From: Mesorhizobium sp. WSM3626
GTDB lineage: Bacteria; Pseudomonadota; Alphaproteobacteria; Rhizobiales; Rhizobiaceae
Assembly (NCBI RefSeq): GCF_000513935.1
Contig: NZ_AZUY01000002.1
Location: 641-38,417 of the forward strand
DNA: 37,777 bases
Direction: 5' to 3'
Positions 1 to 8,274 of this stretch are shown here, one piece after another; positions within the stretch are counted from its first letter, which is position 1, and the number at the start of each line of letters is the position of its first letter. A model generated the notes under the pieces. It had not been told where the DNA came from. It worked only from the letters and a program-made list of their open reading frames with translations, and did no database searches. The translations under genes and the position numbers were made by a program.

Positions 1-18
1 CGAGGATGGAGGATTGCG

Positions 19-693
19 ATGAGCAGATACGTCGCGGCCGTTTTCTCGATTGTAATCGCGACTCAACCTGCCATGGCTATTGAGGCAGGAGTTGGGGCCA
101 AGGCCGGCAATGTGGGGGTTGGTACCAGTGTGGGCGTCGGCCAGAACGGGGCGTCAATCGGTATTGGCGCGAGCGTCGGCAGCGTAGGGGCCGACGCCGG
201 AGTTTCGGTCGGAACAGGCGACGGCTCAGTAGGCGCAAGCGTTGGAGCCAGCGGCCAACTCAGTGGGCAAGGCGCCTCGTCCGAAAGTACCCCAGCAGGC
301 GCTCCGCCAGGCAATACCCCTGGTCATCCCGCCGCCACGACCGCCCCGGCCGCCCCGGCCGCAGGCGTGCCACACATCTCCCTGCCACGCATCCTGCGGC
401 CTTACGGCGAGGGTGGTCGCTCATCGGCCGTGACGGCAATCGAAGCAATACCGGGCACGCCGGGTGCAACTGTTCGCGCCTGCCGTGACGCGATTGCGTC
501 GGCCGCCTCCCCGTTTGGCGTCGTGAGTATACGTGCGACGAGCGCAGGTTCCGTACGCCGTCTGAGCCGAGGCGCGGTCTCGGCCCCGATAGCAGTTCGC
601 ATACATTACAAAAGGCAAGGTGGCCCCGAGATCCGGCAGGCGCGGATCAGATGCCACCTGGACGCAACGGGTAAAGTGATCAGGCTGACATAG
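19..693 (+). CDS. Secreted glycine/valine-rich protein of unknown function
   Basis: The 224-residue product starts at an ATG preceded by GGAGG (about 5 nt spacing). Residues 1-20 form a signal peptide with a likely cleavage after AMA. Residues about 22-85 are low-complexity, with recurring VGVG/ASVG units rich in Gly, Val, Ala and Ser. Residues about 88-118 are Pro/Ala-rich. The last ~95 residues look like a compact domain with two cysteines (ACRDAI near residue 154 and RIRCHLD near 212) that could form a disulfide in the periplasm. Export is inferred from the signal peptide. I do not recognise a named family, and no enzymatic motif is visible. The next feature is a degraded gene and then a tRNA, so the context gives no functional hint. 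It could be an envelope or surface protein. Confidence 0.75.
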   Translation: MSRYVAAVFSIVIATQPAMAIEAGVGAKAGNVGVGTSVGVGQNGASIGIGASVGSVGADAGVSVGTGDGSVGASVGASGQLSGQGASSESTPAGAPPGNTPGHPAATTAPAAPAAGVPHISLPRILRPYGEGGRSSAVTAIEAIPGTPGATVRACRDAIASAASPFGVVSIRATSAGSVRRLSRGAVSAPIAVRIHYKRQGGPEIRQARIRCHLDATGKVIRLT

Positions 694-755
694 GGGTTCT
701 GCCTTGTGCTCCGCTTGCCCCTAGGTGTTTAGTCCCGGCATTTGCTGGAGCGGAT

Positions 756-898
756 CTAGGGTGAAACGCTCGGGCTGTTCGCGGCAATAGCGCCGAGAAA
801 AATCTCGTCGAACTCCTTGAGCTTGGCGGCACCGACGCCATTCACCTCCGCGAATCGTCCAGATCGCGTGGTCGGCGCTCGGCCATGTCGATCAGCGT
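756..898 (-). pseudogene. 3' remnant of a recQ-like helicase gene (HRDC domain), frameshifted
   Basis: Read on the minus strand, positions 898 to about 854 encode TLIDMAERRPRDLDD. After a one-base slip the next frame encodes FAEVNGVGAAKLKEF and continues to a stop at 756-758. Together this reads like the end of an HRDC domain (MA..RP..L.....VNGVG..KL..F...F...I), as found at the C-terminus of RecQ helicases. A single missing T near 853-855 explains the frame change. The upstream part of the gene is absent: the match begins about 10 nt beyond the 3' end of the tRNA-Ser. Other HRDC proteins (RNase D type) are possible sources. The identification is from memory of the motif, not from a search. 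Confidence 0.5.
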
Positions 899-908
899 CG
901 TATTTATA

Positions 909-998
909 TGGCGGAGAGGGAGGGATTCGAACCCCCGATGGGCTTGCACCCATGCCGCATTTCGAGTGCGGTGCATTCGACCACTCTGCCACCTCTCC
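909..998 (-). tRNA. tRNA-Ser (anticodon CGA)
   Basis: A 90-nt class II tRNA read on the minus strand. The acceptor stem GGAGAGG (992-998) pairs with CCTCTCC, followed by discriminator G and an encoded CCA (909-911). The anticodon stem CCGCA/TGCGG encloses the loop CTCGAAA, giving anticodon CGA (complement of 962-964), which reads UCG serine codons. A long variable arm (ATGGGTGCAAGCCCAT) and a T-loop GGTTCGAATCC complete the fold. A promoter lies about 35 nt upstream. Confidence 0.97.
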
Positions 999-1032
999 GC
1001 GGTCATGGTCGGCCGTTGCCGGCGCGGCGCAC

Positions 1033-1061
1033 TAGATAACGGCTGAACGGGCAGGTTACAA
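1033..1061 (-). promoter_or_regulatory. Probable sigma-70 promoter for tRNA-Ser
   Basis: On the minus strand a -35 box TTGTAA (1056-1061) and a -10 box TATCTA (1033-1038) are separated by 17 nt. The expected start would be near 1026, about 28 nt before the mature tRNA 5' end at 998. Confidence 0.55.
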
Positions 1062-1095
1062 GGCCAAATCCAGCGATATTTGGCTTGTCGGACAA

Positions 1096-1167
1096 GCAGT
1101 GGGTTCAGGCAGTGGGTTCAGGCAGTGGGTTCAGGCAGTGGGTTCAGGCAGTGGGCTCAGGCAGTGG
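1096..1167. repeat. 13-bp tandem repeat, about 5.5 copies
   Basis: The unit GCAGTGGGTTCAG starts at 1096, 1109, 1122 and 1135 (identical). It recurs once with a T-to-C change at 1148 and ends as a partial copy at 1161-1167. It lies between the tRNA-Ser promoter and the rplU promoter in the 498-nt gap 999-1496. The rest of that gap holds no convincing gene. A 13-nt unit is not a multiple of three, so this is not coding repetition. Confidence 0.95.
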
Positions 1168-1342
1168 CGTCAAGGTGGCGTCCGCCGCTCATCGGCGGGG
1201 TGCGGCATTGGTGGCCTTGGCAGTCGTCGCTGTCGTCACCGGGTTCTCCAGGGCGCGTATGCCTTGCCGTCGTTCCGCTGAGAAGCTTGCCACGTCCGCA
1301 TCGCCGAGCGGCCAATAACAGTCTCGGCAAGGGCTACTTGCC

Positions 1343-1371
1343 TTGACTCCCACTCAATCTTCGGTTAGGGA
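1343..1371 (+). promoter_or_regulatory. Possible rplU-rpmA promoter
   Basis: TTGACT (1343-1348) is followed after 17 nt by TAGGGA (1366-1371). The -35 box is good and the -10 box is weak. It sits 126 nt upstream of the rplU start and would give a long leader containing a hairpin. Confidence 0.35.
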
Positions 1372-1440
1372 CAGCGCGCAATCGGCGTGGAGGGTTCTTC
1401 CGCGCCGCTTGTTTTTTGAACCCGCAGACTGACAAAAAGA

Positions 1441-1474
1441 CGGCCGAACCGCCAGAGGCGGTTCATCAAGGCCG
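1441..1474 (+). promoter_or_regulatory. Hairpin in the rplU 5' leader
   Basis: GAACCGCC (1446-1453) and GGCGGTTC (1457-1464) form a perfect 8-bp stem around the loop AGA. An outer CGGCC (1441-1445)/GGCCG (1470-1474) stem extends it across a 5-nt bulge. It lies 22 nt before the rplU start codon. Ribosomal protein operons are often autoregulated through leader structures. That role here is inference. No U-tract follows, so it is unlikely to be a terminator. Confidence 0.5.
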
Positions 1475-1496
1475 ACCGAACAGCGAAAGGCAAAAA

Positions 1497-2165
1497 ATGT
1501 TCGCAGTCATTAAAACGGGCGGTAAGCAGTATCGCGTTGCCGCCAACGATCTCCTGAAGATCGAAAAAGTCGAAGCCAATGTCGGCGATATCGTCGAGAT
1601 CGGCCAGGTGCTCGCGCATGGCGAAGGCGAGAATGTCACGTTCGGCGCGCCGTTCGTCGATGGTGCTCTGGTCACCGCCGAAGTCGTCGAGCAGGGCAAG
1701 AACCGCACGGTCATCGCTTTCAAGAAGCGCCGCCGCCAGAATTCGCGCCGCAAGATCGGCCATCGCCAGCTTTTGACCACCGTGCGGATCTCCGAGATCC
1801 TGCTGGGTGGCGCCAAGCCGACGAAGACGGCAGCGGTCAAGGCGCCGAAGAAGGAAGCCAAGGCAGAGGCAGCCACCGAAGCGAAGGCGGAAGCCGCGCC
1901 GAAGAAGGAGCCCAAGGCCAAGGCAGCCGAGGCCGTCGCCGCGCCGCTGTTCAAGGCGCCGAAGGGCGAGCCGGACGACCTGACCGTGATCAAGGGCATC
2001 GGCCCGGTCGCCGCCAAGGATCTCGCCGAGCAGGGCATCATCACCTTCGCGCAGCTCGCCAAGCTGTCTGACAAGGATGTCGCCAAGATCGACGAGCACA
2101 TGCCCTTCAGCGCCGAGCAGATCAAGGACTGGCGCGAACAGGCCAAGGAATTGGCGGCGAAGTAA
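1497..2165 (+). CDS. rplU: 50S ribosomal protein L21 with C-terminal helix-hairpin-helix extension
   Basis: Residues 1-103 are a standard L21 ([14 protein letters not shown] at the start, then [16 protein letters not shown], the basic rRNA-binding segment). L21 binds 23S rRNA in the large subunit. The protein is 222 residues, about twice the usual length of the family. Residues 104-157 are an Ala/Lys/Pro/Glu linker. Residues 160-222 form a separate domain beginning [21 protein letters not shown], which resembles the helix-hairpin-helix folds with an IKGIG turn. The ATG at 1497 was chosen because L21 homologues start MFAVI and AAAGG lies just upstream; an in-frame upstream start at 1416 would add unrelated residues. 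It is followed after 97 nt by rpmA, the usual pairing. A related domain ends LivG at the other side of the window. Confidence 0.97.
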   Translation: MFAVIKTGGKQYRVAANDLLKIEKVEANVGDIVEIGQVLAHGEGENVTFGAPFVDGALVTAEVVEQGKNRTVIAFKKRRRQNSRRKIGHRQLLTTVRISEILLGGAKPTKTAAVKAPKKEAKAEAATEAKAEAAPKKEPKAKAAEAVAAPLFKAPKGEPDDLTVIKGIGPVAAKDLAEQGIITFAQLAKLSDKDVAKIDEHMPFSAEQIKDWREQAKELAAK

Positions 2166-2262
2166 TTTTCTGGCGATTAGGTCGCCGGATCGGACTTGAA
2201 ACGGAACGCGAACGCGTTCATAAGGCCTTTTAGGCGCCTTGCGGCGCAACGGAGTTAGTTAG

Positions 2263-2532
2263 ATGGCACACAAGAAAGCTGGCGGCTCGTCGCGCAACGG
2301 TCGCGACTCGCATTCCAAGCGTCTGGGCGTGAAGAAGTTCGGCGGCGAAGCCGTCATCCCGGGCAACATCATCATTCGTCAACGCGGCACCACCTGGCAT
2401 CCCGGCGTCAATGTCGGCATGGGCACGGACCACACCCTTTTCGCGCTCGAAACAGGCGCCGTGACGTTCAACAAAAAAGCCAACGGCCGAACCTACGTAT
2501 CGGTCAATCCGATTACCAAAGCCGCGGAGTAG
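2263..2532 (+). CDS. rpmA: 50S ribosomal protein L27
   Basis: An 89-residue protein with the L27 signature [20 protein letters not shown] and [16 protein letters not shown]27 sits near the peptidyl transferase centre, where its N-terminus reaches toward the tRNA acceptor ends. There is no N-terminal extension of the kind cleaved in Firmicutes. It is the second gene of the rplU-rpmA pair, and a strong intrinsic terminator follows at about 2601, ending the transcription unit. Confidence 0.98.
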   Translation: MAHKKAGGSSRNGRDSHSKRLGVKKFGGEAVIPGNIIIRQRGTTWHPGVNVGMGTDHTLFALETGAVTFNKKANGRTYVSVNPITKAAE

Positions 2533-2600
2533 CCGGTTCCGCACTAGAACACCGGCGCCCATCTCGGGAACCGGTGTCTGGCAAAGCCAGGAAAAGGATC

Positions 2601-2634
2601 AGGGGAGATGGGTTTCCATCTCCCCTTTTCTTTT
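2601..2634 (+). terminator. Rho-independent terminator after rpmA
   Basis: AGGGGAGATGG (2601-2611), loop GTTT and CCATCTCCCCT (2616-2626) form an 11-bp perfect stem followed by TTTCTTTT. It lies between rpmA and the GNAT gene. The SD of the GNAT gene (GGAGGA at about 2639-2644) begins just after the T-run. Confidence 0.9.
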
Positions 2635-2651
2635 GCCTGGAGGACTTTGAA

Positions 2652-3239
2652 ATGGTTGCCGAAGCGGAAGACTCAGAAGACGAAAGTTACGCGATAGATT
2701 GCCCGGTGCTGGTCACCGAGCGGCTGGTGATGCGGGCTCCAGACGAGCGGGATATCGGGCAACTGGTCGAGCTTGCCGACAACCGTCACGTCGCCGAGAT
2801 GCTGGCGCGCATGCCGCACCCCTATGGCGAAGCCGAGGCTCGCGCTTTCCTCGCCATGACCAAGTCACGCCGCGCCGGCATCGCCTATGCCCTGACGCTG
2901 GCCGGCACCGACACTTTCGTCGGCTGCGCCGGGCTGAACACCACCGATCGCGGGCTGGAGCTCGGCTACTGGATCGGCGAGCCCCACTGGAAGCGCGGCT
3001 ATGCGACCGAAGCAGCCCACGCGCTGGTCGATCTCGCTTTCCAGAGCACCTCGATCCAGGTGCTGCATGCCTCGACGCGGGTCATCAACCCGGCCTCGCG
3101 CCGGGTGATCCACAAGTGCGGCTTCCAGTATGCCGGCCAGGGCATGCTGAACTCGATCGTCGCCGGCCAGGTGCCGGTCGAGCGCTACCGGCTCGACAGG
3201 AAGACCTGGACTAGCCTGCGCAACTGGGTGCATTTTTGA
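2652..3239 (+). CDS. GNAT family N-acetyltransferase
   Basis: The 195-residue protein carries the RimJ/RimL-type GNAT layout: LVTERLVMRAPDERD near residue 20, a central beta strand ELGYWIGEPHWKRGYATEA that holds the acetyl-CoA pyrophosphate-binding loop (W-x-x-x-GYATEA), and a terminal NPASRRVIHKCGF segment. Proteins of this type acetylate N-terminal or side-chain amines using acetyl-CoA. The substrate cannot be read from the sequence. The start at 2652 has GGAGGAC 7 nt upstream. The gene sits between rpmA and obgE in related rhizobia. It is cut off from rpmA by a terminator and its stop codon overlaps a long fold-back repeat. Confidence 0.88.
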   Translation: MVAEAEDSEDESYAIDCPVLVTERLVMRAPDERDIGQLVELADNRHVAEMLARMPHPYGEAEARAFLAMTKSRRAGIAYALTLAGTDTFVGCAGLNTTDRGLELGYWIGEPHWKRGYATEAAHALVDLAFQSTSIQVLHASTRVINPASRRVIHKCGFQYAGQGMLNSIVAGQVPVERYRLDRKTWTSLRNWVHF

Positions 3240-3381
3240 TGTGTGCTGATATTCAGGTGAGGCCGGCCTGCAAACGTTGATTTTCTCCGCTTCCGGTGCT
3301 CGCGTACGATAAGTACGCTCCGCTCCGGTTCTCGAAAACCAATGTTTTCGGCTCGGCCTGACCTGAATCTCAACACACATC
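3238..3381. repeat. 144-bp fold-back (long inverted repeat) element, copy A
   Basis: The whole interval is an imperfect palindrome. GATGTGTG (3238-3245) pairs with CACACATC (3374-3381). ATTCAGGT..AGGCCG (3251-3265) pairs with CGGCCT..ACCTGAAT (3354-3368). AAACGTTGATTTTC (3272-3285) pairs with most of GAAAACCAATGTTT (3334-3347). The centre holds GCGTAC-GATAA-GTACGC. The core CGCTTCCGGTGCTCGCGTAC ... GTACGCTCCGCTCCGGTTCTCG is shared with copy B at 16515-16657. The left end overlaps the TGA stop of the GNAT gene. It lies between convergent genes, so it could act as a bidirectional transcript end. No transposase or target duplication is evident. Confidence 0.9.
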
Positions 3382-3423
3382 GGGGGGCCAGCTCGATACC
3401 AAGGGTGCCGGGCTGGACTGGGC

Positions 3424-4293
3424 TCAACCCAGTTCGACCCAGACCGGCAGGTGGTCCGAACCGCTCGCCTTCCGGTCGACCCACAGGCGCTTCAGCGAGC
3501 GGGCCAGCGACGCGCTGGTGAAGATGTAGTCGATGCGCTTGTGGCGGGTGGTGTTGGCGGGGTCCTTTGGGTCGACCCAGGAGACGAGATCGTCGCCGGC
3601 GATATCAAGGCGCATGGCGGCATCGACGGCGAAGTCGGCGGTCAGCGGCATGCCGAATTCATGGTCCGGCCGGCCGGCGAGTTCGACATATTCGGGCGAA
3701 CCGGCCAGCATGTTGAAATCGCCCATGCCGACAAAAGCTTCGGGATGCGGCAATTCCGGCAGGCCGATCTCGGCGACGCCGGACAGCGCGCCGCCTTCGA
3801 GCGCATAGTTCAACAGGCGCCGGCGCAGGAACTGGATCTGGCTGGCGCGTTCGACCGGGCTGCGGTGATCGAGATGAATGGAATAGAAGCGGATGAAACC
3901 AAGCGGCGTCTCGATCAGCGCCTCCAGCGCGCCGCGCTGGAAGTTCATCATCTCGAAGCTGCGGCTGCGCGGCAAAAGCAGGTTGCGCGACAGATGAATT
4001 GGCGTTTTCGACAACACCATATTGCCGAGCTGGAAGGTGGTGGTGATGGCGCGGCCGTCCTCGATGCGCGAGCCGATATTGGCCTCGAAATTGCTGCCGT
4101 AGACGGCGAAATATTCGGGCAGCGCCTCGCCGATCTCGGCGACCATGTCGCGGCTGCCGTTCCTGGGGTTGTTGCGGGTGACCTCCTGCAGGGCGATCAC
4201 GTCGGCGCCGCGCACGGCATCGGCAATACGTCCGACATCGTAGCGCCCATCGAGGCCGATGCCGTATTGGATGTTGTAGGTTACAAGCTTCAT
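3424..4293 (-). CDS. Endonuclease/exonuclease/phosphatase (EEP) family hydrolase
   Basis: The 289-residue protein has the EEP superfamily motifs in order: MKLVTYNIQYG at the N-terminus (metal-binding Asn), ALQEV near residue 35 (metal-binding Glu), YSIHLDHR near residue 137 (catalytic His), VGMGDFNM near residue 188 (Asp/Asn), and GSDHLPVWVEL at the C-terminus (Asp-His pair). All catalytic positions appear intact, so a metal-dependent phosphodiesterase or phosphatase is likely. The substrate could be nucleic acid, a sphingomyelin-like lipid or another phosphoester; nothing in the sequence decides. There is no signal peptide, so it is probably cytoplasmic. It is convergent with the GNAT gene and divergent from obgE. 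Confidence 0.88.
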   Translation of the reverse strand: MKLVTYNIQYGIGLDGRYDVGRIADAVRGADVIALQEVTRNNPRNGSRDMVAEIGEALPEYFAVYGSNFEANIGSRIEDGRAITTTFQLGNMVLSKTPIHLSRNLLLPRSRSFEMMNFQRGALEALIETPLGFIRFYSIHLDHRSPVERASQIQFLRRRLLNYALEGGALSGVAEIGLPELPHPEAFVGMGDFNMLAGSPEYVELAGRPDHEFGMPLTADFAVDAAMRLDIAGDDLVSWVDPKDPANTTRHKRIDYIFTSASLARSLKRLWVDRKASGSDHLPVWVELG

Positions 4294-4360
4294 GCCGCAA
4301 TCTCTCCGGCCAACCCCACGCCGGCCATCGTCATAAAACGGCCTCGCCCTTCGCCGCGCC

Positions 4361-5458
<1,098 letters not shown>

Positions 5459-5462
5459 GACC

Positions 5463-6707
5463 ATGCAGTCGCTCAGGAAATACCGGCGCATCACCGTCAA
5501 GATCGGCTCGGCGCTGCTCGTCGACCGGGCGAGCGGCCTGAAGCGCGACTGGCTCGACTCGCTCGCCGACGATATCGCCGTGCTTGCCAATGGCGGTGCC
5601 GAGATCCTGGTCGTATCGTCGGGCGCCATCGCGCTTGGCCGCACCATACTTGGCCTCGGCAAGCGTGCGCTGAAGCTCGAGGAAAGCCAAGCGGCGGCCG
5701 CCGTCGGCCAGATCGCGCTCGCCGGTGCCTGGTCGGACGCACTCGGCAAGGGTAGCCTGAAGTCGGGCCAAATCCTTTTGACGCTCGGCGACACCGAGGA
5801 GCGCCGCCGCTACCTCAACGCACGCGCGACGATATCGACGCTGCTCAAGATGAAGGCGGTGCCGGTCATCAACGAGAACGACACGGTGGCGACCTCCGAA
5901 ATCCGCTATGGCGACAATGACCGGCTGGCCGCGCGCGTGGCGACGATGATGGGCGCGGACCTTCTGGTGCTGCTGTCCGACATTGACGGGCTCTACACCG
6001 CGCCGCCGGCCCGCGACCCGCAAGCCAAGTTCATCCCGGTGGTCGACCGCATCACGCCTGATATCGAGGCGATGGCGGGAGCCGCCGCGTCCGAGCTGTC
6101 GCGCGGCGGCATGCGCACGAAACTCGATGCCGGCAAGATCGCTACCGCCGCCGGCACCGCGATGATCATCACCTCGGGCACTAGGCTGTCGCCGCTGATG
6201 GCGATCGAACGCGGCGAGCGCGCCACCTTCTTCAAGCCGAGCACCAATCCTGTCAAAGGCTACAAGACCTGGATCGCCGGCCAGCTCGAGCCGGCCGGGC
6301 GGCTGACGGTCGATGCCGGCGCCATCGGCGCGCTCATTTCGGGAAAATCGCTGCTGCCGGCCGGCGTGAAACTGGTCAGCGGCAATTTCTCGCGCGGCGA
6401 CACGGTGGCGATCCTGTCGCCCGAGGGCCGCGAGATCGCGCGCGGGCTGGTTGCCTATGATGCCGCCGATGCCGTAAGGATCGCAGGCCTGAAGACGGCC
6501 GAGATCGAGACGGTGCTCGGTTACGAGGCGCGTTCGGCGATGATCCACCGCGACGATCTTGTGGTGAGTCATTCCAGTGACCAAGTACGGGCCAGTGACC
6601 AAGTACGGGCCAGTGACCAAGTACGGGCCAGTGACCAAGTACGGGCCAGTGACCAAGTACAGGCCAGTGACCAAGTGCGGGCTGAAGGCGACATAAGCGG
6701 AGGATGA
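5463..6707 (+). CDS. proB: Glutamate 5-kinase with repetitive C-terminal tail
   Basis: ProB phosphorylates L-glutamate, the first step of proline synthesis. The amino-acid-kinase domain is complete: [10 protein letters not shown] near the start, [55 protein letters not shown] domain follows (about residues 275-365). The start at 5463 (MQSLRKYRR) has AGGA upstream; a start 39 nt earlier inside obgE is in frame but lacks support. The protein has 414 residues, whereas family members usually end near 370-380. The excess is a tail from about residue 371 made of six SDQVRA-type hexapeptides, encoded by an 18-bp tandem repeat, then EGDISGG. The tail is after the conserved domains, so activity is probably retained. 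proA follows with a 3-nt gap. Confidence 0.95.
   Translation: MQSLRKYRRITVKIGSALLVDRASGLKRDWLDSLADDIAVLANGGAEILVVSSGAIALGRTILGLGKRALKLEESQAAAAVGQIALAGAWSDALGKGSLKSGQILLTLGDTEERRRYLNARATISTLLKMKAVPVINENDTVATSEIRYGDNDRLAARVATMMGADLLVLLSDIDGLYTAPPARDPQAKFIPVVDRITPDIEAMAGAAASELSRGGMRTKLDAGKIATAAGTAMIITSGTRLSPLMAIERGERATFFKPSTNPVKGYKTWIAGQLEPAGRLTVDAGAIGALISGKSLLPAGVKLVSGNFSRGDTVAILSPEGREIARGLVAYDAADAVRIAGLKTAEIETVLGYEARSAMIHRDDLVVSHSSDQVRASDQVRASDQVRASDQVRASDQVQASDQVRAEGDISGG
6574..6681. repeat. 18-bp minisatellite, six copies, inside the proB 3' end
   Basis: Units start at 6574, 6592, 6610, 6628, 6646 and 6664. The first four are identical (CCAGTGACCAAGTACGGG). The fifth and sixth each carry one substitution (A for G at the 16th base; G for A at the 14th). 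The period is six codons, so changes in copy number would leave proB in frame. Confidence 0.97.
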
Positions 6708-6710
6708 GCC

Positions 6711-7997
6711 ATGCTGAAGCTGCATGAAAAATCCGGGGATGACACCGTGACGCTGATGGCCGACATCGGCCGCCGCGCCCGCGCCGCCGCCCGACCGCTG
6801 GCCATCGCCACCACCGCCGCCAAGAACGCCGCGCTTGCCGCCATGGCGGAGGCAATCGTCGCCCGGGAACGGGACATTCTCGATGCCAATGCCATCGACG
6901 TCCTGAACGGCGAGCAATCGGGATTGTCCGCATCCTTCATGGACCGGCTGAAGCTCGATCCGGCGCGCATCCGCGCCATGGCGGACGGCATTCGCGAAAT
7001 TGCCGGGCTCAAGGATCCGATTGGCGATATCATCGCCGGGTGGGAGCGGCCGAACGGCTTGCGTATCGAGCGCGTGCGCACGCCGCTTGGTGTCGTCGGC
7101 GTCATCTATGAAAGCCGGCCGAACGTGACCGCCGATGCCGGTGCGCTTTGCCTCAAGGCCGGCAATCCGGTGGTCTTGCGCGGCGGTTCGGATTCGCTCA
7201 ATTCCTCCTCGGCGATCCATGCCTGCCTGGTCGAGGGACTGAAGACGGCCGGGCTGCCCGAGGATGCCATCCAGCTGGTGCCGACCACGGACCGCGCCGC
7301 GGTCGGCGAAATGCTCAAGGGGCTTGGCGGCAATCTCGACGTCATCATTCCGCGCGGCGGCAAAAGCCTGGTCGGGCGGGTGCAGAGCGAGGCGCGAGTG
7401 CCGGTCTTTGCCCATCTAGAAGGCATCTGCCATCTCTATATCGACCGCTCCGCCGAGCTCGACATGGCGGTGCGGATCGCGGTCAACGCCAAGATGCGGC
7501 GCACGGGTGTCTGCGGTGCCGCCGAAACGCTGCTGGTCGACCGCGCCATCGCCACCACCCATCTGGTGCCGATTCTCGACGCGCTGCGCGCCGCCGGCTG
7601 TGAAATTCATGCCGATGCCGAGGTGTTGAAAGTCTTCTCCGACGCCAGGCCGGCGACCGATGCCGACTGGGTGACGGAATATCTCGACGCCATTATCGCG
7701 GTGAAGCTGGTCGACGGCATCGGCGGTGCGATCGATCATATCGAGACATTCTCCTCGCACCACACCGAGGCGATCGTCGCCGAGGACGCGAAGGCCGTCG
7801 AACGGTTCTTCAACGAGATCGATTCGGCAATCCTTCTGCACAACGCCTCGACGCAGTTCGCCGATGGCGGCGAGTTCGGCATGGGCGCCGAGATCGGCAT
7901 CGCCACCGGCAAGATGCATGCGCGCGGACCGGTCGGCGTTGAGCAGCTGACCTCGTTCAAATACCGCGTGCGCGGATCAGGACAGGTGAGGCCTTGA
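6711..7997 (+). CDS. proA: Gamma-glutamyl phosphate reductase
   Basis: ProA reduces gamma-glutamyl phosphate with NADPH to glutamate semialdehyde, which cyclises to pyrroline-5-carboxylate on the way to proline. The 428-residue protein has the aldehyde dehydrogenase-like fold with [19 protein letters not shown] (about residues 125-143), [10 protein letters not shown], the catalytic cysteine in [13 protein letters not shown] (Cys268), and the C-terminal [22 protein letters not shown]. Length and motifs are normal. The ATG follows the proB stop after 3 nt, with GGAGGA as ribosome-binding site inside the proB end. Transcription probably comes from the obgE side. A composite palindromic repeat region separates it from nadD. 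Confidence 0.97.
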   Translation: MLKLHEKSGDDTVTLMADIGRRARAAARPLAIATTAAKNAALAAMAEAIVARERDILDANAIDVLNGEQSGLSASFMDRLKLDPARIRAMADGIREIAGLKDPIGDIIAGWERPNGLRIERVRTPLGVVGVIYESRPNVTADAGALCLKAGNPVVLRGGSDSLNSSSAIHACLVEGLKTAGLPEDAIQLVPTTDRAAVGEMLKGLGGNLDVIIPRGGKSLVGRVQSEARVPVFAHLEGICHLYIDRSAELDMAVRIAVNAKMRRTGVCGAAETLLVDRAIATTHLVPILDALRAAGCEIHADAEVLKVFSDARPATDADWVTEYLDAIIAVKLVDGIGGAIDHIETFSSHHTEAIVAEDAKAVERFFNEIDSAILLHNASTQFADGGEFGMGAEIGIATGKMHARGPVGVEQLTSFKYRVRGSGQVRP

Positions 7998-8094
7998 TGT
8001 CTTTCGCCCATCAGGCCTGAAACTTTGCGCCCAGGCACCCCCCTCCGTCCTGCCGGAGCCGGCCCTTCGCTGTCGCTCCGGGCGTTCGTTATTC

Positions 8095-8268
8095 GGAAAG
8101 CCAAGCAATTGGCTTTCCGTCCGCTTCGCGGACCACTCCTCACCCCCCTCAAGGGGGGAGATCGGCTGACATTTCCGGTTTCGCTGATCGTGGACGTTGC
8201 AAGATCCGCGGCTGCGATCAAACAGCCAATCTCCCCCCTTGCGGGGGAGATGGCAGAGGGGGGCGCCT
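8095..8268. repeat. Composite palindromic intergenic repeats between proA and nadD
   Basis: Several nested inverted repeats are packed here: GGAAAGCCA/TGGCTTTCC (8095-8118), GTCCGC/GCGGAC (8119-8133), CCCCCC-TCAA-GGGGGG (8143-8158) and ATCTCCCCC/GGGGGAGAT (8229-8251). In addition GGGGGGAGATCGGCTG (8153-8168) is the near-perfect inverse of 8223-8238 (15 of 16), making an 86-nt outer fold-back. C/G-run palindromes of this look are scattered in Mesorhizobium intergenic regions as far as I recall. The right end lies just before the nadD start and may contribute to or mask its ribosome-binding site. Confidence 0.85.
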
Positions 8269-8274
8269 AGCACT

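Noticed and set aside
909..998. Integrated mobile island at the tRNA-Ser
   Set aside because: No integrase, excisionase or repeated tRNA end is visible within the window. Only the truncated recQ-like remnant hints at it, so it is kept as a finding and not called as an element.
1096..1167. CRISPR array
   Set aside because: The 13-bp units are contiguous without spacers, and no cas genes are present. The 18-bp proB repeat is rejected for the same reason.
3238..3381. Insertion sequence or MITE with target duplication
   Set aside because: No transposase and no obvious flanking direct repeats. Arms differ between copies, unlike the conserved ends of a MITE.
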